64,000 nucleotides of DNA from Crambe crambe (lineage: Eukaryota; Porifera; Demospongiae; Poecilosclerida; Crambeidae). The translations under genes were made by a program, and so were the position numbers. Under the pieces are notes generated by a model. That model searched no databases and was not told where the DNA came from. It saw nothing but the letters and a program-made list of their open reading frames with translations. The stretch lies in contig OZ004589.1 of assembly GCA_963924555.1 (NCBI GenBank), positions 4,340,001 through 4,404,000 of the forward strand, written 5' to 3'. Below are positions 33,480 to 46,500 of this stretch, in pieces (the stretch's first letter is position 1; the number at the start of each line of letters is the position of its first letter).

Positions 33480-35790
33480 CTATACTGCGACATAACTAAA
33501 ATTGGTATATGTACCTCTCCTTGGAAGGAAACCACAGCCTACAAACTCTACTGATGCTCAATTGTGCTTCCAATTTATCACTAACAGGAGTAAGAATTAT
33601 CTGCAGAGACTAGCTATATCACTCTATTTAATGCTACTATTAAACATATCCTATTGAAAAATTGACATTGCAAAAGGAGGCCTCAATAATTATCTTTAAT
33701 CACAGTGATAATATTTCTGACTCAGTTTTCCTTGGTGGTATACCCAGTGGTTCAGCAGCGCTTTCTTCCTATGACTCCAATATCACAATCATTGACTGCC
33801 TCTTTGAAGGTGATATGTAAAGGAGAAGCCATATTTGCAGAGACTTGAGACTCATTTTTCAGAAGAAACGCAGCATTTTCAGGTGGATCAGAAAGCTCCT
33901 TAGTCCTAGTTTAGACATAGTGTTATATTTAGAGGCTATGCCGGGAAAAGGAGGCACGTGCCTAGTGGAAAGAATGTCTCAATGAAGATGACTATTATGG
34001 TTATGAGGAGCTAAGCAAATATTGCACATTATGAATGAAAAAAACACTGATATATCAGCTGCAATTATGCCCATTGCCTATTAATATCAACCAGGCAGTG
34101 AAGCTGTAAATGTAAACATTTGCCACAAAGCACTTACGTAGATACAAGCCTATCGGCCTTCTAGACTAACAATCTACTTAATCTTAGATAAGCCTAGCAC
34201 CTACAATCCACTTTGACAACACTAAAATCAATCAAGCTTGCCTATCAAGGCTAGTCTGCATGCGTAGTAGCTAGGTACAAGTGAGTGCAATTAGAAATGT
34301 ATTAGTAACATATCAACCATATGAGAAATGAACATCAAAATGTTCATCTTCAAAGTACTATATACTTATATCAAAGTGGAAGTTCAAAATATGAATATCA
34401 CTATACAAAAGTATTGTTGAATTCGAAGGAGCTAATCTGTTCTCAAGTTATTGTATAATATTTATAGTAATGTAGGAGGGCTACTCAATAGGTGTAACTA
34501 TTATGATGATTGTGTAGTAGAACATTTCTTCAAAAATAAGCCTACTATACAAAAGATGATGAAATTTTGAAGAATGGAATTACATCTCAATCATACAGCT
34601 TGTGTTTTTGTGATCAAACATCTAAATGTGATGTCTATTCCAGCATAAGGCCAGAATCAATATCATGACAAGGTCCATCAATATAGAGTGTCAAGTCACT
34701 TGATTCTCTTCAGAATAGGTTAGGAAAATGGTACAGCTAAGGCGGTCATCTATACCCTATCCTGATTCATTCACTCAAGATGTGTGTGAGGAGGGATTAC
34801 AGATTCACATACGTAGGAAGAAAGGAAGAATATTTTAATTAACTCCTACCAAGGATTGATCTTATATTGCTCATGTCCAATTATCTATTGCACCAATGAA
34901 TATCACTCTTGACAACCTGAACATTCAGTGTAATCGCAACCATTGTGTGGAGGATGTGCCACTAACTATAGTCTCTTGCTTGGAGGTTCATGATGTGATG
35001 TCTGTTCTCATCACTATCTTACTCTATTCCTGCCATTTGCATTAGCTGGCATAGCTCTAGTTATCTTCTTGTCTTGTCATGTCTGAAGCTGACAGTAGCA
35101 AATGGATTGCTCACTGAATGCTAACTTTGTGCAGGCAAATTTTAAGTTCAGTGTTTTTACAGTATTCAGAGCCTGGTTGAACCTTGACCTATATAGGCTT
35201 GGATTCCAGACCTGCTTCATTCCTGGTTTTGATGCATACACACAAACTTGGCTTCAGTTTGCCATTCCTCTGTAGTTATGTGTGGCTCTTAATTGGCTTA
35301 ATCATCTTCAGCAGCAGATAATTAATTATCTAAGTGGATAAGGAGGATCCCTATTGCAGTTTGAGCAATGTTTATGGGGAAATTACAGGAAGTGTTATCT
35401 TGAAAAGATGTGAAAATCATCCATTGGCCTGTAGCTAACCACTTATGAGATGTTTCTCTGTCACACAGTAACATTCCAAGGAGAGTCATAGGTGGGGGGA
35501 TTAACTTCTAGCCATAAATAGCTATCACATTATGTATTAATACTTTGGTATATTGGAAGAATCTACACATGGATATTATCGAAGGTTCAAATCTCATAAT
35601 TGTGAGCTGGGGTCAATGAGACAGTACTTAGTATTAGCCACTGGAATGCTGATCGGAATAGTAGCTAGATACTGGCTAATACTAAGGCTGATTGGAATAG
35701 TGTTTGTTACTATATGCTATAGGCATTATTCTCTATCAGTTCCAGTGTCTCTACACAGCAATATGGCTGAAGATTAGAGCTAAAGTTTCT
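33480..35790 (+). pseudogene. Decayed copy of beta-helix/multi-pass receptor-like gene
   Basis: Remnant of the same gene as the minus-strand locus 36492-37875, in opposite orientation. The 5' part (about 33540-33910) has fragments typical of parallel beta-helix repeats (SGSAALSSYDSNITIIDCLF). At 34895-35330 it has NITLDNLNIQCN, then a scrambled Cys block, an LALPFALAGIALVIF-like stretch, AWLNLDLYRLGFQTC and TWLQFAIPL, ending WLLIGLIIFSSR with a stop. At 35545-35790 the last helices follow (YIGRIYTWILSK-like, out of frame in places). Many stops, frame changes and deletions. A (GA)n tract lies just upstream. Confidence 0.7.
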
Positions 35791-36491
35791 ACTTGCCTAT
35801 TATACAAAAACCAAATACCTGTTGATACACCTAGCTATTGATTCCAGGAATTTTAATATCAACCTCAAATGTAGCAATTCTGGTCCACTTTGTGCACGAG
35901 GTGGACTGGGTTTGTGACCTTGTGGCAAAAATAAATGGGATTATTGCTATGGAAATGTGGTCCAAGGTATCTTTGAATTGTGGAGGGAAAAATTAAACAG
36001 AAGAAGTTAAATAGAATGCTCACACTGTAGCTGCCTGATATACGTAGGAAGAGAAGGAGGTACAATTGGAAATGGTATAATCCTATAGTCTTTTATTTAT
36101 GCTATAGCCATATATATATTTAAAGGACCACACCCCATTTTGATTAGCAGACATTCATTGAGTGTGACATACATATGCATATCTACACACCAGATTCTAC
36201 AAAGTAGATTCATCTTGATCTTGTGCTAGGTTTGCAGATACAGAAATTGTTTTATTTGTGTGTTTATTGTTTGTTTGTTTGTCATTTGTCTTATTTAATT
36301 TGATAATTCTTTGACTACAAATATTTGGTGCTATACATGCTATAACTCTTGCACTAGAGTATGGAGGTAGCTATGGCTTACTACAGATTTCACACAAAAT
36401 ACGAGTTATGAGGGGTGGTTTAGTTCCTCTAGCTGTTACTAAGTCTCCAGTAGAGGTTCACGCAGTTCTATAACTGTTTTTGAGACAGTCC

Positions 36492-37875
36492 TCAAATCAG
36501 TAGGTGTATCAACAGGTATTTCAGTTTCTGTTGTGATCTTTGATTTTGTAGGCAAGTAGAAACTTTAGCTTTGATCTTTAACCATATTGCTGTGTTGGAG
36601 ATGTACTGATAGAGAATAATGCCTAGCATAGTGGCAAACACTATTCCAATCAGTGTATTAATCAGTACTGTCTCATTGACCCCAGCTAGAGTAGCAGCTG
36701 ACAGAATTATGAGATTTGAATATATTGAGCCTTCGATAATATCCATGTACAGCTTTCTGTAGATTCTTCCAATATACCAAAGTATTAATAATATTCCAGT
36801 GAATGTGATATTTATGGCTAGAAGACTCTTGTTAGTCTCTCCAAGTGAATTGAATGAGAACACAATGTAGAGGACACAGCGAACCACTAAAAGGAATCCA
36901 GTCCAGTAACGAGTATTTCTCTTGTATGGTGCATAGTAGGAGTCCAGTAGTGGCTTGATCCTCCTCAGAAAGAAGTAGCACTTTCTGTGTGACACTCGAT
37001 AAAGGTAAGGGCCAGTTAAGAGAAGGCTGATGTAGGGAAGGAACAGAAAAGTGAGTACCAATGAAGTGACCACTGACAATATAAGATGTTTTGACTGTAA
37101 ATAGGGGACATTGGCATCTTTTAGCCACACAGGGACTTTTTCTTTATTGGGGTAGTCCAGCTTGACAGAGGAGAATGTTTCAATGATGATCTTCAGGATT
37201 TTAGTGTAGGACATGGGGATGAGAGTAGCTAGGACTGCAATTGGATTCCTCCCTATCCACTTAGATACGGTGATCGAATATCTGCTGCTAAAGATGATTA
37301 AAACCAATCAAGAGCCACACATACAGAGGAAAGGCAAACTGAAGCCAAGTCTGTGTGTATGCATCAAGACCAGGAATGAAGCAGGTTTGGAATCCAAGGT
37401 CAAGGTTCAACCAGGCTATGAATACTGAAAAAACACTAACCTTATTGGATGGAAAAAATGTGATTTTATTTGCCTGCACGATGTTAGCATAGAGTATGAA
37501 ACTGTTGATGAATCCAGTGGCTACTGTCAGCCTCAGATAAGACAAGAAGATAACTAGAGCTATGCCAGCTAATGCAAATGGCAGGAATAGAGCAAGATAG
37601 TGACGAGAACAGACATCACATTGTGAACCTCCAAGCAAGAGACTATAGTTAGTGGTACATCCTCCACACAGAATTCCAGCATGGTTGTGATTACACTGAA
37701 TGTTCAGGTTGTCAAGAGTGATATTAATTGCTTCATTGGTGCAGTAGATAATTGGACATGAGTGATATAAGATCAATCCTTGGTAGGAGGAGTTAATGTA
37801 TGAAACATTCATCCAAAATTTAGAATCTTCCTTAAGTTGCCAGTAGCTTTTGAGGTAAGTATTAGAAGAGTTCCA
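36492..37875 (-). pseudogene. C-terminal half of beta-helix/multi-pass receptor-like protein, one frameshift
   Basis: This belongs to a family I recognise from sponge and cnidarian gene sets: a long parallel beta-helix ectodomain followed by a Cys-rich GILCGGC module and about seven membrane helices. Function is unknown. From 37875 on the minus strand: HWNSSNTYLKSYWQ and on to NIQCNHNHAGILCGGC and GSQCDVCSRHYLALFLPF. Then come helices with NSFILYANIVQANKITFF, AWLNLDLGFQTCF, IGRNPIAVLATLIPMSY and YKRNTRYWTGFLLVV, ending at 36492. The frame breaks once near 37300: this copy reads GGTTTTAATC where the decayed copy at 35300 reads GGCTTAATC, an extra T. No beta-helix exons lie upstream (a TAG precedes about 37875), so the ectodomain is missing. 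It is either a truncated pseudogene or a single-base assembly error in an already truncated gene. Confidence 0.75.
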
Positions 37876-37964
37876 ATGTAGCTAGCTAAAAAACTAGCTA
37901 GATAATTTGATGATAATTATGATGTGATCAGTGTGATTATTTTTTCTGTGTGATAGAATCCTAG

Positions 37965-38712
37965 ATATGCTACTACTGAAATTGTTCCTTGGATAAAAGA
38001 ATACAAGGTAATAGAAGATTCTATAGCTACTTTTTAAAATCAATCATCTTTTTTTTTTCAGACTGAGAGTGATCAAAGTGATTCTGATGATTCTGATGAC
38101 GCATCTTTGGGAAGAGCATATGGTTTGATATCCACACAATGCCATGCATCTAATGCCAGTGACACCGATTCGGATTTTTCTTTTTCTCTATCATAATTAT
38201 GAAGAGCTGGATACCATGGATTCAATGAAGACTAGTTCCAGTCTCCCTGAGCTCAGTGAAAAACAACTAATTCCCCGTTTGAAAAGTAGTGCCAGCTTCA
38301 GCTCTGGCTATTCTTCATTCCACTCAAATTCAAAATTCAAATTCGACTCCTCCAAGCGTCTTCAAACCAAAGAATATGCCTCCAAATACGTCATCTCAGA
38401 ACGAGTACCTTTCATCTCCTCAAGTCAACCAACAGGGAGATTACCTTCTCTCTGATGTGCCAAGCAAGCCAGAATATGATTCATATCACTCCATGCTTTC
38501 ATCCTACATTATTCTACAGGTAAGTGAAGAGGCATATATTAGGCAATCTAACTAGAAAGATACAACTCATACAGGAAGCTGTACATTCTTGTGAGCTAGA
38601 GACATCAAGCTCCAGTCCTGCTCACCTCTCTCCTGAAAACATGCTTGTTTCTGACACTTGTCCTGATCGAATACCTATTGTGGAGAAGTTTGAAGTTTCA
38701 CAGGCTGAACCT
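37965..38712 (+). CDS. Unrecognised Ser/Asp-rich gene fragment
   Basis: Exon-like stretches with good borders: 37965-38007 (YATTEIVPWIKEYK, donor GTAATA), 38062-38519 (acceptor TTTTTTTTTCAG, donor GTAAGT) and 38575-38712 (ELETSSSSPAHLSPENM, donor GTGAGT), joined in phase 0. The middle exon starts TESDQSDSDDSDDASLG but needs two frame changes (near 38180 and 38330) to stay open. It is either a decaying gene or carries sequence errors. Low complexity, Ser-rich, no domain recognised. Confidence 0.35.
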
Positions 38713-39434
38713 GTGAGTTGAATTATTATTATCATAATGTACATAGCTAGTAAATCATGCTCTATATAGAACTGTGAGCTATAGCATAGAGTTCGACTAA
38801 GGACACATGCCATTAATATTATCACACGAGGTTGTAGGATGTATGAAAAAGAAAGTGAAGAGGAGAAGTCGATTCAAGAGATTCTGTACTGCATTGAGAG
38901 CCTACTGCTGTTGGATGCGATTTTAAACTTACCATTACTGTTTAACTAACTAGTTAGCCAACTGTCTTATTCATTACTTTATTATTTGTTTGTTTATTTG
39001 TTTGTTTGCTTGTTTATGATTTATTTTTGATAGTAATGTGATTATTATAACAGCATGTGTATGCAAAGTTTACAGGCCAGGATTAAGGGTGGATGATGGC
39101 AAAGTGTGTAAAATAAATAATCATCTGGATGAACGAACGTAGTTATAGCTGTAAAAAAATAGAGCCTGCAGAAACTAAGGTGTATGATGCTTATGATTTG
39201 GGAACTTAACTCAGATACATGAGTGTTGTGATTTCGATTCTGTGGAATATCCAGTTCTGTTACAAAGATTCTATGTTGTTGATGTGAGGGGAAAATATTG
39301 TGGAGTTTGATGAGGAATTGGTAGCTGTGCTATTTTGGGTAATGTTAAGATGTCTGAGAGTGGGCACAGCAGGAGTGTGAAGCAATTAAAGGTCTGACTC
39401 AGTACTTCATACCATTTTCTCTGCTGAAAACATT
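38713..39434. other. No gene recognised
   Basis: AT-rich spacer with TTTG-rich tracts near 38985-39015. Confidence 0.4.
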
Positions 39435-40048
39435 GGCCCGTACACAGGATTTCGAAAAGGGGGGTTACTAGGTTAATATACATAGAAAACCACACCCATT
39501 TTAATGACCACACCCCATTAATTATCAAGAACAAATAATAAACTCACATTTTCCATTCTACGTGGATATTTCTTAAAGGAAAATAGGTGTTCAAGCATTT
39601 CAGGGCAGATCCAGATCTTTCACATGAGCATGAACTGAGCGGGAGAGTAGCAAAAATCTGTATTTGAAGGGCTGTTTGGGGGCATTCTTTCAAGGACTCA
39701 GCTATTGTATCTGGACGATTTTCCTTAGGAACAGGTAACCACTTGGATTTCCACCAATAAAATTCTTCATCTTTTCATTTTTTAACTAAAATGCTCAAGC
39801 ATGTAAAGCTAGTTAGATGGCAGCAGCATGAGACAAAGTCATGTGATTGTCACTGTCAAAGTTATTAACACAATTAATTAAGGGAAAATGGAAATACACA
39901 TTCCTACATGCATGCACTGTTACTTTGATCATCAAGTTGTTAATTGTGTAGATCAATTCAACCCAAACAAATTAATGAATTCATGAATATCATTAATTTC
40001 AAAGGGGGGTTACCAGTAACCCCCCAAAACCTCCCCTGTGTACGGGCC
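39435..40048. mobile_element. 614-bp inverted-repeat MITE
   Basis: It starts GGCCCGTACACAGGAT and ends with the inverse CCTGTGTACGGGCC. AAGGGGGGTTACTAGG near the left end has a counterpart inside the right end. No coding sequence. It lies about 500 bases upstream of the TRPA-like start codon. Confidence 0.65.
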
Positions 40049-40135
40049 TGATTAATTTAATAGCTAGCTATAATTATAACATGTATGAATGTTTTAATGG
40101 ATAGTGAAATGTGGTCAGGCTTCTTACTAGCTATG

Positions 40136-40166
<31 letters not shown>

Positions 40167-40565
40167 CAGGAGACTAGCTACAGTGTTCATACAGTGGTAC
40201 ATGTATAACAGATTTTCAAATTCATAACAAATAAGGTTGGGTTAAACTATTTGAAGAGCCCTAGGGGACACTCTGCCCTAGTGTACAGTAGAATGTCCTA
40301 GGGGGGACAATCTACACTATGACAATGTAATTCATCTGAAAATTCTCATAAGAAATAACAATTATACGCCAGAGACACCTTTAACACTGTATATCACACC
40401 ATGTTATTGAGTGTTGGAATTTAATTTCCTGTAAGCTAAAACCTACTTGGATTCCCACATTAATGTGGGAGGAATAAGAGCAAATTCAATAAAGAGCTCT
40501 GCTTCAACCTTCAAAGAGTACATCTAGAGCCGACTACTCACTAGTAACATTTCTACTCCAGTAAA

Positions 40566-43500
40566 ATGAGTGCTAGTGCTATTGATGTAATTATTACAGC
40601 TGCTTCGGATGACTCAGCTTCTAATAAGGTATTAGCTATATTATTATTGATAACGAAAAATGTCATTCCAATATATTTGACCATCCACTGTGGTTAGCTG
40701 GATATTGCTGCCAAGTTTTTCATCATCAGAGAGAGTGGACTGGTAGCTCTCGTACGGACGCCGGTGCGCCGCGTACAATACAAAAGTGAAACCTACACTA
40801 CGGTGAACTAGGGAGTTTGTACTATTTCAGAAATACGGCAAGCAGGTAAGTCGCTGGCAATGCTAGGTAGCCAGACCCGATTCTTGTCTGGCTACGCGAG
40901 ACTGAGCCTGAGCTGAATGCGATGTCTCTGACAGCAATCTGGAGCCTATCAGCTACTTTAATTGCTCACTTGCTCACTGTCAAATGCTGCACATTGCTGT
41001 AGTAGTAGTTGCAGAGGCTCTAGGTGCTTTGGTACATAAACTCAACAGCAAAATCTTTGAAAGAGTTGAAGCACTAAAGAATACTTGCTTGCTCGCTCTC
41101 TAGTTTTGCACTCACTTGTAGGTCTACACTCCAAAATGCCCCAGGCATAGGTAGCTACAGTGTCATAAAGTTTTTGGGACCCTCGTCCCCAAATCTATGT
41201 AGATATATATGGTGGTATGAAGAATCTGGGGGGTGTCGGTAGTCAAATTAGCTATAATTACTAGTCTAAATTTATGCAAACTGTTTGCTTGTATTGATCA
41301 GGCAAATGCCTGACCTGCCTGAGGCTGGGCCTGCACCTACATGAGTCTACATAGAGATCAGTAATAGCTTATGTTGGCTTTAGGATGGCTGCTCAAATTG
41401 TGGTAGCTGAGTCTGATTTATTATTATAAAGGAAAAATATTATAAAAAGAAAAGTATACGGATGGCTGTGTGTGGTTCAAAAAAGTTCAGCGTGAACTTC
41501 AGTCAAGTAATCCCTTACCCATCACCAATAATACCAAACTACGAGCTAACTATTCCTACTTCACTCCCCAAAGCAACCAAAGAGTTTGAGGTTAGAAGTA
41601 GCTATAGCCAAATATCACTTTTAAACAGATTTAAATTTTCTAAGTCCCAGCACTGCCGGTGTTGTTTCAGGAATGTTGGGTGAAAGGTCATCACAAAGTT
41701 TGCAGGGTTGAGTATTTCCTTGGAGGTGCCTGCATCAGAGCTCCTGATTTGATAATACACCTCTCCTGTTCAATACACCACTGATCGAAGAGAAATAATA
41801 GCAAGGAGGGAATAGCTATTATAGTTAGACCATACCTCATGTTTCATGAGCCCTACTGCAGTTTTCAGGTTGGTTGTCCAGAAAACTGCACATGTATAGT
41901 GCTAGCTGTTAGTTTTAGATGGCTGAAAGCGTTCCAAGTCAATCTTCACAACGTATCAGTCTCTGAGAAAAGGCATCTGGGAAATGCAGCAAGAACTCCA
42001 AATAATGCATATCACCTCCCTGTTTTAGTGACTCCACTTACAGTTACTCCTGCTGTTACTGTAGACAGTGCACATTGAAAGTGGTATCTGAGTCGAGCAA
42101 GGTCCACAAAATTGTTCACTCTAAGAAACCTTGATCAGAGAAAGGTATCCAGTATTGAGCACCTAAAAGAAATAGCTAATTAGAGCTCAGTTAAAGAAGG
42201 ATGTAATTTGCAAGTGACTTTGATGTTGGTTATATAAGTGGTAGCAATATGGTCAGTATTCGAACTCAAGCCGATCTTTCTGAAGTTTGGTCAGAGATTA
42301 TTTCAGGGAAAAATTTAATTTGTGGTGTGATGGCTTAAAAAGATAACTCTTAACAAGAAGCAGAATCAGTGCCAGTCTTTGAATCATGATGAGAATGTGA
42401 GTGATGAAGAGGCTTGGCAAGTGCCTAAGTCAAAGAAAAAGAAGACATTACGGGAGAGAGGGAGGAACGTGTACAGTCCACTATCGAAAAACTAAAAGAA
42501 AAACATGGTTCTTGCTTTACACCCATGCAAGTAAGGATTTGGAGTGAGATGATAAATGGTGGGTTGCATAGCAGTTTTGAAGAACCCCCCACATCATCAA
42601 TGTTGGAAAAGGATGCCCTTCAAAGAATAAAGAACAGTTTCTCAGAAGCTGTTACACAAGCAGCAGTAGCCATTTCATCAGCATTATCCCCTCGTAGTGG
42701 TCCAGTGAGTGTCAGTCCTGCCAAAGTAATTGAGGCACGCTTTAAATGCTACAAGCAACTAATGATCTTTCAAGCCTAAAAGAATCAGGTGTGCTTACTG
42801 ATGATGAGTGCATTCATGAAAAGGATGCAGTTTTGGGGGTTTTAAGGAAGCTTTAAAACTGATTAATAATATACACAGACATGATTAATATTATGTTGTG
42901 TGTAGCCTAGGCAATCTTGAGCATTTGTTTCTATCATATCAATTAGAGGGTCAACATAGTGAATCATACAGTTATCCATGATCACCACAGATAAAGGATT
43001 CATACCATTGAAAGGGTTTAGAATGGGGAGAACTGTATCCTTTGAACTTATCACTATTTACACTTCCTTCAATCATGGATTGCATGTATATGGACATCAC
43101 AGGTATTGCTGAGTATCTTGTCCCATGAATCAAGAGCCTGTGGTCACGTGGAGGGACTGAATCCACATCTTCTCATATAGTTTCGTATCACTCATCGATC
43201 CACACGAATATGGCAGGATCATACATTGCAATTTCTGCCATAAATTTTCCCTCTGCATTCATCAGAATGTTACAAGGCAATGCACTGGATTTTTTTGTCG
43301 GCTACAACCCATAATGTTTTACATATTGTAGCAGCACTGCACACTTGCATGGTAAGCAGCTTATTCTGCTAGGGTTATCAATAATCAATCTCGAAAGAAC
43401 TAGCTGCTTAAATTGTCCTAGTAGATGACAGGTTCCATGGCGATATTGTCTGGGCATTATATCACCAGTCTGTAACAGTGTGACTACAAACATTCAGTAG

Positions 43501-46500
43501 CTGAGCTACATCTACTGGAGAAAACGTGCCAGCCAAACAATTCTCCAGCAGAAATCCACAGAATGTGGAGCAGGCATGACTGCTTTCTTTTTGACTCACC
43601 TGGCTGGCTTGTTTGCTTGCTTGTTTGCTCTTGCTAAGTTCAAAGTTCAAAATTTAAACCTCTAGCACACTGCGCATGTGCAGTGAAGGGAAGACAACCA
43701 ACCTGAAAATTGCAGTACCTACCTCAACTATGATGGTCAAAGGTTAACCCTGGGCCTGAACTCTCACCTGTCACCCCACCTCATGTAGCTTGGCTCAGTG
43801 TGACAGCTAAGTGAGGCAAATGACCCGCCACTAGGCAGGCAACTAAACTCACTGAGGAGCAAAAAAATAAATTTGCAATAAAGATACTAGCTGGCAGCAC
43901 ACATCCTGAGATGGGAAGAATGAAGCTCTAGAGTGCATTTAAGAGCATAAACATACATTCTATTTTACTACTTTGTATGTATTATTGTGAATCTAAACAA
44001 ACAGTAGGGTAGTTAACGATGCAGTTATTGGCTTGCCTCCAAAATATAACACCTCAGTTACAGTGAACATAATGCAGTTATAGGCTGCCTCATGGCCTCA
44101 TATTGACCACCAACTGACAGTTTCTGTTATAGCTAGTATTAGTTAATTCACTACTAGAGGTTTTTTTTTTCAAAAGCACTGAACAATCGCACTCTCTGAT
44201 ATAAAAGCTGCGAGGGCCCTATATGTCTATATGCGGGAATCCCCATATCTGGGGATGGGGGATCCCCAAAACTACAGGGTTCCAAAACTTTATGACACCG
44301 GAATGGGGCAATAAGAAATTTTGAAAGTAGCTATAGTCTGGCATGTCTATCCCAGGCTCTATATAGAATTATTAATTTTTTGTAGTTGTAGCTAGATGAT
44401 GAAAACAGAAATATTATGCTAATTTTAATAATTATGGTGTAAATGTAGGATGCAGCCAGTGATAGAGGGAGTGAGTCTGATGTTGAAATTAATTCTGATC
44501 TTATTCAGGTAATGAAAAGCCAGAAAGGATAATAAAATAACTAAAACTAAAAAGTAACCATTTATTATAATACTGCAGGATCTCCCGGAGAGAGAGCATT
44601 TTTCTGAGTATTCTATCATTGAGGTAAGATATCTCATGCTGTTTTTATGGTATTAACTGGTCTACAGTGCTAGATAGCTACATACATGTATAATGTATCT
44701 TTACTGAATCTTCATCTATTTCAGGCCATTAGAAAAGGTGATATAAAGATGATCAAGAAATGGATAAGATCCATTGAGGGAGAGGAAAGTCCAGATAAAC
44801 CATCCATCAAAATTAATGAAATAATTTGTACTCCTATGGATTCTGTGAGATTTACTAAACAAGGTTTGATCAAGCCTAAGGGTAAGACACCACTACAATT
44901 TGCAGCACTACATGGCAAGAGAGACATTGTTGAAGTTCTACTAACTGCAGGTGCAGGTATGTCTATTATATAGAGACTAAGCAATTGCAAACTTGGGAGC
45001 TGAGTGGGATCACCAGGGGCAGATCTAGGATTTTTAGAAGGGAGGTTGCTATATCCATGTGCAAGCGTGGGAAAAATTTTAGAAACCATGCCCACTTTTA
45101 ATAACCGCACCCATTTAATCAACCAGCATCAAGACCCTTGCATAAATGCAGCCACATGCTGCTGTCAGTGCCCTCACACACGGACTGCTCAGCAAATAGA
45201 CATATCTGTGTTGGGTGCAGCCGGACATTTCTAACCTACTACTTCCATTGGATGATCTACTGAGGACCCATCTGCTCCCTACCCTCACGCCACCGAACGA
45301 CCTGGAGTGTGTGTTGTTTGACCTTCCTGCCAGGCTAGGTGATTTGAGTATATGCCTGCCTTCAAAACACGCTGAAAGGGAGTTTCAGTCATCTCAACTA
45401 GTCACTCGGCCCCTGATGGCCTCCTGAACCAAGAAGTTGATTATAGCTATGAAATGTAGCTGAACAGATTGAAAACAGGAAATGTGTGAGCAACGACAAC
45501 AAAAGCAGGTCCAAAGAAGCTGCAGACACCCTCTACCAACAACTACCACCAACACTACAGAAGGCAATGGACCTGGCCAAGGAAAAGGGAGCTTCCTCAT
45601 GGCTCACGGCATTACCACTGAACGAGCATAAATTCAGCCTGCACAAGGCGGCTTTCCTTGATGCCATCTCCCTTCGCTATGGATGGACACTGGCCATTCT
45701 GGCAACTACATATGTTTACAGCAAGGCCTTCACAGTAGACCACGCACTTTCCTGTAGAAGAGGAGGTTTTCCAATTATACGTCACAATGAAATTCGCATC
45801 TCACAGTGCAACTCCTGACTGAAGTCTGTAGCGATGTATGTGTGGAACCAGAGTTACAACCCGTAAGCCCAGACCAACTTCAAGGGGGGAGTGCGAACAG
45901 ACAAGATGGAGCAAGGCTGGACATTGCTGCTAATGGAGTATGGGAAGGTAGCTTTGAGAAAACCTACTTTGATGTGAGAGTTGTGAATCCCTATGCTGCA
46001 AGCAACCACAAACAAGGTCAGGCTGCCATGTACAGATCTCATGAGAAGGAGAAGGAGAGGGCCTATGAACTGCATATTCAGAAAGTGGAGCACTCGTCCT
46101 TCACTCCCCTTGTCTTCTCAGCAATTGGTGGCATGGGGAACGAGGCCACAACCTTCTAAGCAACTTGCTAGCATGCTATTGGGAAAGTGTGACATCCCCT
46201 ACAGCAAGAACCTGTGCTGGTTGAGATGCCGCCTCTTTTCTCCCTCCGCCATCCAAGCAATTGGGGGAGCACGGTCATCATGTGGACATGCTGGAAAAGC
46301 ACCGGGAGCCCGAAGCTTCTTTACAAAGTCAATTAGTACTTGCAGCACTATAGTAGCTAGTTTGTTTACTTAACAGCATAACCAGAGTAACTAACTTGCT
46401 GCATAGGTTGCATGTATCAGTCAACAGTGCACAAGGTCAAATAATTACAGCTGCTACAGTGTCCAGTTCATGAAAACTTCAGTTCTATCTAATAGATATC

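Larger units (their letters stand above)
41160..44298. mobile_element. 3.1-kb DNA transposon in TRPA-like intron 1
   Basis: It starts GTGTCATAAAGTTTTTGGGA and ends with the inverse AAAACTTTATGACAC, about 24 matching terminal bases. Inside are a broken DDE transposase on the minus strand (42890-43600) and a small ORF on the plus strand (42480-42850). It accounts for most of the 3.8-kb first intron. No target duplication was recognised. Confidence 0.75.
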
